Assembly: GCA_934183325.1 (NCBI GenBank)
Contig: CAKPSH010000029.1
Location: 1-9,610 of the forward strand
Source of the DNA: an uncultured Clostridia bacterium
GTDB taxonomy: Bacteria > Bacillota > Clostridia > TANB77 > CAG-508
DNA length: 9,610 nt
Direction of reading: 5' to 3'
Shown here: positions 6,229 to 9,610 of the stretch, piece by piece
How positions within the stretch are numbered: the first letter of the stretch is position 1
Layout of the letters: the number at the start of each line of letters is the position of its first letter
Program-made: the position numbers and the translations under genes
Notes under the pieces: generated by a model
What the model was told of the DNA's origin: nothing
Databases searched by the model: none
What the model saw: only the letters and a program-made list of their open reading frames with translations

Positions 6229-7248
6229 TTAACTCATATTTATATAACTACTTTTAGGAAATACTAATCTAACTTCTGTGCCTTCATTTTGAACTGAATT
6301 TAGCTCTATTGCTATTCCTAATTTGTTGCATAATTTTTTACATAGATATAATCCTATTCCTGTAGATTTCTTGTTTGATAATCTACCATTTGTTCCTGTA
6401 AATCCTTTTTCAAAGACTCTTGTTATTTCTCCATTCTTTATTCCTATTCCATTATCTTTAATATACAAAATTGCATTTTCTTTTCCTGACTCTGCATAGA
6501 TTTCAATAGTAGAACCTTCTTCCTTTTTTCTATATTTAATACTATTTTGTATAATTTGATTTAATATAAACACAATCCATTTATTATCTGTATTAACTTC
6601 TAAATTCAAATCATGAATATTAATAAAGATTTTCCCTTGTATTAGGCTGTTTTTATTCTTCTTTATACTTTCATTTACGATCTCTTTTAAACTAACTCTT
6701 TTTATATAATAATCTTTTTCAACAGTATTACTTCTTGCATAGAATAAAGCTTGTTCAATATAATTTTCCACTTTATCCAATTCTTCATCTATACTTTTAG
6801 TTGTTGCATTTTTATTATTTTCAATTACCATTTTACTAGCAGCTATAGGTATTTTTACTTCATGTATCCATAATTCTATATACTCTTTATACTCCTCTGT
6901 CATGTATTTATACTTATTTACATTTTCCAACATTGACTTATCAACCTGTTCTAATACATTTTTTAATATTTTTCCTTCTAAAAAGTTCGGATTATTTACA
7001 ATTGCTGTAATTAAGTATTTTTCTTCTAAATCATCTAATATTTTTGATAAATTATCATAAAATTTTTTCTTTTTAAAATATTCTATACTAATTGAAATAA
7101 TATATAATCCAATTATTATAATAGGAATATATATTTTTATAAAAACACCTACATTATATATCATTAGGAAAATTTCTATTGTGATGATACCAAACAATAA
7201 TATAAAAATAGTCAATACTTTTTCTTTCAAAAATTGCTTCCATTTCAT
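6229..7248 (-). CDS. BceS-type intramembrane-sensing histidine kinase
   Basis: A 339-residue sensor kinase. Two closely spaced membrane helices (about 10-30 and 36-56) with almost no extracellular loop mark it as an intramembrane-sensing kinase, which in Bce systems takes its signal from the partner transporter rather than from the drug directly. The catalytic core is complete: H-box IELWIHEVKIP with phospho-acceptor H129, N-box FILNQIIQNSIKY (about 228-240), G1 DNGIGI (265-270), F-box VFEKGF (278-283) and G2 STGIGLYL (295-302). Its ATG directly follows the TAA of the response regulator with no gap, and AGGGGAG inside the end of that gene supplies the ribosome site, so the two are co-translated. 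Length and layout are normal. Partner assignments to the adjacent regulator and transporter are inferred from order and shared operators. Confidence 0.95.
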   Translation of the reverse strand: MKWKQFLKEKVLTIFILLFGIITIEIFLMIYNVGVFIKIYIPIIIIGLYIISISIEYFKKKKFYDNLSKILDDLEEKYLITAIVNNPNFLEGKILKNVLEQVDKSMLENVNKYKYMTEEYKEYIELWIHEVKIPIAASKMVIENNKNATTKSIDEELDKVENYIEQALFYARSNTVEKDYYIKRVSLKEIVNESIKKNKNSLIQGKIFINIHDLNLEVNTDNKWIVFILNQIIQNSIKYRKKEEGSTIEIYAESGKENAILYIKDNGIGIKNGEITRVFEKGFTGTNGRLSNKKSTGIGLYLCKKLCNKLGIAIELNSVQNEGTEVRLVFPKSSYINMS

Positions 7249-7932
7249 TTACTCTTCTCCCCTTTTGAGAATATATCCTTGTCCTCTTTTGGTTTCTAAT
7301 AGTTCTTTTAATTTTAATTCTTCTAATTTATTTCTTAATCTAGTAATATTTACAGTTAGCGTATTATCATCTATAAAACTTTCACTTTCCCATAAACATT
7401 CCATTATATCTTCTCTTGATACTATTTTTCCTCTATTTTGTAATAAATACTTTAAAATTTTATATTCGTTTTTTGTAAGCTCTATTATCTTTCCTTCTTT
7501 TTCAATAGTATTATTAGATATATTTAATATAAAATCTTTGGCATCTATCTTGTCATTTGCCTCTCCTTGCATATTTGTTCTTCTTAACACTGAACTAATT
7601 TTTGCAAGTAAAATTTGTATATTAAAAGGCTTAGTAATATAGTGGTCGGCTCCATTATTAATTGAAAGTAATTCATCTAACTCATTATCTCTACTTGTTA
7701 CAATAATAATTGGCATATTTGATTGTTTTCTAATTTCTTTGCATATATACTCGCCATCTGTATTAGGTAAATTTATATCTAATAATAATAGATTTGGATT
7801 TATTTTTAATATATCTTGGATTGTATTATCAAATGTTGGTAATACTATAGCTTCATACCCATTCTTGTTTAAAAAGATTTTTAGCTCTTCTCTTAACTTT
7901 TCATCATCTTCTATTATTAGTATTCTTTGCAT
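7249..7932 (-). CDS. BceR-type OmpR-family response regulator
   Basis: A 227-residue transcription factor when started at 7932. Numbered from the upstream ATG at 7947 (add five), the receiver domain (about 7-120) has the acidic pair E13/D14, phospho-acceptor D57 in LLLLDINLP, T84 and K106 in ITKPF. The C-terminal winged helix (about 135-230) shows ELTKNEYKILKYLL, the recognition region DDNTLTVNITRLRNKLE and a final hairpin GQGYILK. I prefer the second ATG (7932) because GGAGG (7945-7941) lies eight bases before it. The -10 box at 7957-7952 would also start the transcript at about 7945, inside the upstream ATG. It is phosphorylated by the adjacent kinase and most likely binds the TTACA-N4-TGTAA dyads at 7980-7995 and 6201-6220, activating its own operon and the transporter genes. 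Confidence 0.95.
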   Translation of the reverse strand: MQRILIIEDDEKLREELKIFLNKNGYEAIVLPTFDNTIQDILKINPNLLLLDINLPNTDGEYICKEIRKQSNMPIIIVTSRDNELDELLSINNGADHYITKPFNIQILLAKISSVLRRTNMQGEANDKIDAKDFILNISNNTIEKEGKIIELTKNEYKILKYLLQNRGKIVSREDIMECLWESESFIDDNTLTVNITRLRNKLEELKLKELLETKRGQGYILKRGEE

Positions 7933-7940
7933 TTCATTTG

Positions 7941-7996
7941 CCTCCATTAGAATTATACCATATTTGTATTCATAAATATCTTACATTTTTGTAAGG
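7941..7996 (-). promoter_or_regulatory. Promoter and BceR-like operator of the regulator-kinase operon
   Basis: The dyad CTTACA-TTTT-TGTAAG (7980-7995) is perfect and shares 17 identical bases (7980-7996) with the operator before the transporter genes. A perfect TATAAT -10 (7957-7952) lies 22 bases downstream on the minus strand. No recognisable -35 is present at the expected spacing (GATATT), so a regulator bound at the dyad, touching the -35 position, probably recruits polymerase. This implies positive autoregulation. GGAGG (7945-7941) decides the start at 7932. Confidence 0.75.
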
Positions 7997-8011
7997 TTCT
8001 ATATAAAATTT

Positions 8012-8029
8012 TAAATACCCAAATATTTA
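8012..8029. terminator. Weak A/T hairpin after the sirtuin gene
   Basis: TAAATA (8012-8017) and TATTTA (8024-8029) pair around a six-base loop, 33 bases after the sirtuin stop, followed on the minus strand by AAATTTTATAT. The stem has only A-T pairs, so termination here would be leaky and some readthrough into the regulator operon is possible. No better terminator is visible between 7997 and 8061. Confidence 0.25.
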
Positions 8030-8061
8030 TTTTTTCTCCTTTTATGATAGATTATACTTTG

Positions 8062-8904
8062 TTACTCGTTTAAATCTTCTATTATTTTGTTTGTATCTTC
8101 ATCAAACGAAATTGTTCTATTTCTTATTTCTAACATTGGTAACGGATAATCTTTGTTTATTCTTATAAGTGTTGTTTTTTCATTATTTGCTGTAATTTGT
8201 TCAAATGGAAATCTTATAATTCCAGGTGTATTAAATCCAACACCAATTTCTAGTAATACCACATTTTTATTTTTAATCTTATCTAAAAAATCTTCATATC
8301 TTTTAGATGCCTTATACCAATTTGAGTCTTGCACAAAATTTGCATCTTTTCTCAAATTCATATCCATATTGCCACCGCAAACTGGACATTTCATTACTAA
8401 TTTTGATGGTATTTTGCAGTCTTTTGTATTTTGTAACCACTGTTCTACTAAATCTCTATTGTTATATAATTTATTATGACAAGCATTTTCACATTGCAAA
8501 TAACTATAATCTCCCTGCACTTCAAATACTTTATCTTTGTCAAAACCACTATTATAAAATTGCCCATCTACATTTGTTGATAAAACAAAATATTCCTTAT
8601 TTTTAACAATTTCATATAATTCTTGATACAATTTTAGTGGTTTTTCATTATATCTATTTAGTTTTATCATTTTTGCAAAAAATGCCCATTTTTCTTCTTG
8701 TGTCTTAAATTCATAAAACGATGCTGAATATAAATTATCGAAATGATATTTTTCTATAAATTCTTTAAAATCTTTTTCAAACTTTTCACCACTATATTCT
8801 AATCCTGCTGCCGTTGATAGACCTGCTCCTGCACCAATTATAATATAATCTGCTTGTTTAATTGCCTGTTTTGCTTGTATAATTCTTGAATTACATTCTT
8901 CCAT
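8062..8904 (-). CDS. SirTM-type (class M) sirtuin, protein ADP-ribosyltransferase
   Basis: A 280-residue SIR2-fold protein. The NAD site is visible as IIIGAGAGLSTAAGL (21-35) and STNVDGQF (109-116). The usual catalytic histidine is replaced by Q130 in EVQGDY. With N111 and R185 (LRKDANFVQD) this corresponds to the Asn/Gln/Arg set of class M sirtuins, which in streptococci and staphylococci transfer ADP-ribose from NAD to a lipoylated GcvH-like carrier rather than deacetylate. Four cysteines (C138, C142, C173, C176) probably hold the structural zinc. A further nucleotide-site segment is EIGVGFNTPGIIRFPFE (219-235). GGGAGG (8915-8910) precedes the ATG by five bases. The gene overlaps the macrodomain gene by 14 bases, indicating coupled expression of writer and eraser. 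ADP-ribosylation rather than deacylation is inferred from these residues and the neighbour. Confidence 0.9.
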   Translation of the reverse strand: MEECNSRIIQAKQAIKQADYIIIGAGAGLSTAAGLEYSGEKFEKDFKEFIEKYHFDNLYSASFYEFKTQEEKWAFFAKMIKLNRYNEKPLKLYQELYEIVKNKEYFVLSTNVDGQFYNSGFDKDKVFEVQGDYSYLQCENACHNKLYNNRDLVEQWLQNTKDCKIPSKLVMKCPVCGGNMDMNLRKDANFVQDSNWYKASKRYEDFLDKIKNKNVVLLEIGVGFNTPGIIRFPFEQITANNEKTTLIRINKDYPLPMLEIRNRTISFDEDTNKIIEDLNE

Positions 8905-9610
8905 AAATTCCTCCCAAATTATTCAAATAAATTTTATAGTCTTCATCTGAAAAAACATTAAATATAATTTTTTCAAAATATTTTTCGTTTGTATCTAAAT
9001 ACTCTTTTATTGTTTCTATTGCAATTTTTGATGCTAGTCCTTTTGGAAATCTAAATTCTCCAGTAGATATACAAGGGAAAGCTATTGCTTTTATATTATT
9101 TTCTTTTGCAAGTTCTAGTGAATTTATATAACATTTTTTCAATTCTAATATTTCTTTTTCTGTAACATCTTCGTATATAATCGGTCCTACTGTATGAATT
9201 ACATATTTTGATGGTAAATTATAGCCATTTGTTATAAATGCTTTTCCTGTTTGTAATATTTCTATTTCTTGCATAATTTTATTACATTCTAGTCTTAACT
9301 GAGCTCCACTTGCAGAGTGGATTGCATTGTCAATACACTTATGGCAAGGTATAAAACATCCTAATCCTTGAGAGTTTGCGGCATTTACAATTGCATCTAT
9401 TTTTAAAGCTGTTATATTTCCCTGCCATAAATATATTTGACTGCCTTTATATTTTATAAACGGAGTTATATCATTTGGTTCAATAATGCCTTTGTTTAGA
9501 TTTTCTTTTGTTAAAAACTCATTTTCTATTCTTATATATTCTTCTGATATTGGCAATGGTTCTCTAATATTGCACAATGAACGATATAATCTTTTTTTAT
9601 CGCTTATATT
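8891..9610 (-). CDS. Zinc-macrodomain protein-ADP-ribose hydrolase, 5' end beyond window
   Basis: The frame is open through the right edge. The visible part is 239 residues (720 bases including the stop), with the N-terminus, probably a few tens of residues, missing. A TTG at 9577 could be taken as a start, but the upstream in-frame residues NISDKKRLYRSL run directly into CNIREPLPISEEY. This matches the usual N-terminal region of the family (L-x-N-x-R-x-P-x-P-I-S-E-E), so the true start lies outside. The macrodomain has IVNAANSQGLGCFIPCHKCIDNAIHSASG, whose Cys/His cluster is the zinc-binding signature of the SirTM-linked macrodomains. Later parts are HTVGPI, AFPCISTGEFRFP and the final strand FNVFSDEDYKIY. 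The enzyme removes ADP-ribose from the protein modified by the adjacent sirtuin. Confidence 0.92.
   Translation of the reverse strand, partial: NISDKKRLYRSLCNIREPLPISEEYIRIENEFLTKENLNKGIIEPNDITPFIKYKGSQIYLWQGNITALKIDAIVNAANSQGLGCFIPCHKCIDNAIHSASGAQLRLECNKIMQEIEILQTGKAFITNGYNLPSKYVIHTVGPIIYEDVTEKEILELKKCYINSLELAKENNIKAIAFPCISTGEFRFPKGLASKIAIETIKEYLDTNEKYFEKIIFNVFSDEDYKIYLNNLGGIYGRM

Noticed and set aside
7181..7642. Plus-strand 153-codon frame
   Set aside because: It lies antisense to the response regulator and kinase, both with complete motifs. Ser/Phe-rich shadow composition.
8062..8904. Ordinary protein-deacetylase sirtuin
   Set aside because: The catalytic histidine position is glutamine, and the adjacent gene is a zinc macrodomain, which favours the ADP-ribosylating class M assignment.
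9575..9577. TTG at 9577 as the start of the macrodomain gene
   Set aside because: The in-frame sequence upstream continues with family-like residues (RLYRSL leading into CNIREP), and there is no ribosome site before the TTG. The gene is truncated by the window edge.
1..9610. CRISPR array, insertion sequence, tRNA or attachment site
   Set aside because: No regularly spaced repeats, transposase motifs, cloverleaf-like sequences or flanking direct repeats were seen.

Overview
The window is very A+T-rich (by eye roughly a quarter G+C) with A/T-ending codons, strong AGGAGG-type ribosome binding sites and standard-code TGG tryptophan codons. Together with the families present (a BceRS-BceAB-type module, a class M sirtuin with a zinc macrodomain, a CBM_X2-like secreted protein), this points to a low-GC Firmicute, most likely a Clostridia-type anaerobe. 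I see no tRNA, rRNA, CRISPR array, insertion sequence or phage gene.

Left part (1-3208). A secreted protein gene runs off the left edge on the minus strand (1-1058; signal peptide, then beta-rich sequence, then a CBM_X2-like domain cut by the edge). It is divergent from a 575-residue regulator (1218-2945, plus) with two XRE-like helix-turn-helix segments and a large C-terminal region I do not recognise. The 159-bp divergent gap carries both promoters and a GCCAAA/TTTGGC inverted repeat. A 16-bp perfect hairpin (2958-2999) follows the regulator and probably also stops transcription arriving from the right.

Middle part (3209-7996, all minus). In transcription order this is an OmpR-family response regulator, a small two-helix histidine kinase, an ABC ATPase and a large FtsX-type permease: the BceRS-BceAB architecture for sensing and resisting peptide antibiotics that target the cell envelope. 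Both presumed promoters, before the regulator and before the ATPase, carry the same TTACA-TTTT-TGTAA dyad inside a shared 17-bp sequence, so the regulator very likely controls itself and the transporter. The permease reading frame is broken after codon 97 by what looks like one extra base, splitting it into 100- and 600-residue frames.

Right part (8062-9610, minus). A zinc-macrodomain ADP-ribosyl hydrolase (running off the right edge) overlaps by 14 bases a SirTM-type sirtuin with the N/Q/R catalytic set of ADP-ribosylating class M sirtuins. In known systems this pair writes and erases ADP-ribose on a lipoylated GcvH-like carrier. No carrier or lipoate ligase gene is visible here; if present they lie beyond 9610.

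The main points of interest are the split permease with its unusual CTT-CGG junction, the duplicated operator that also resembles a terminator, the structured leader before the transporter genes, the tandem-HTH regulator with an unknown sensor region, and the SirTM/Zn-macro pair directly upstream of the antibiotic-sensing module.
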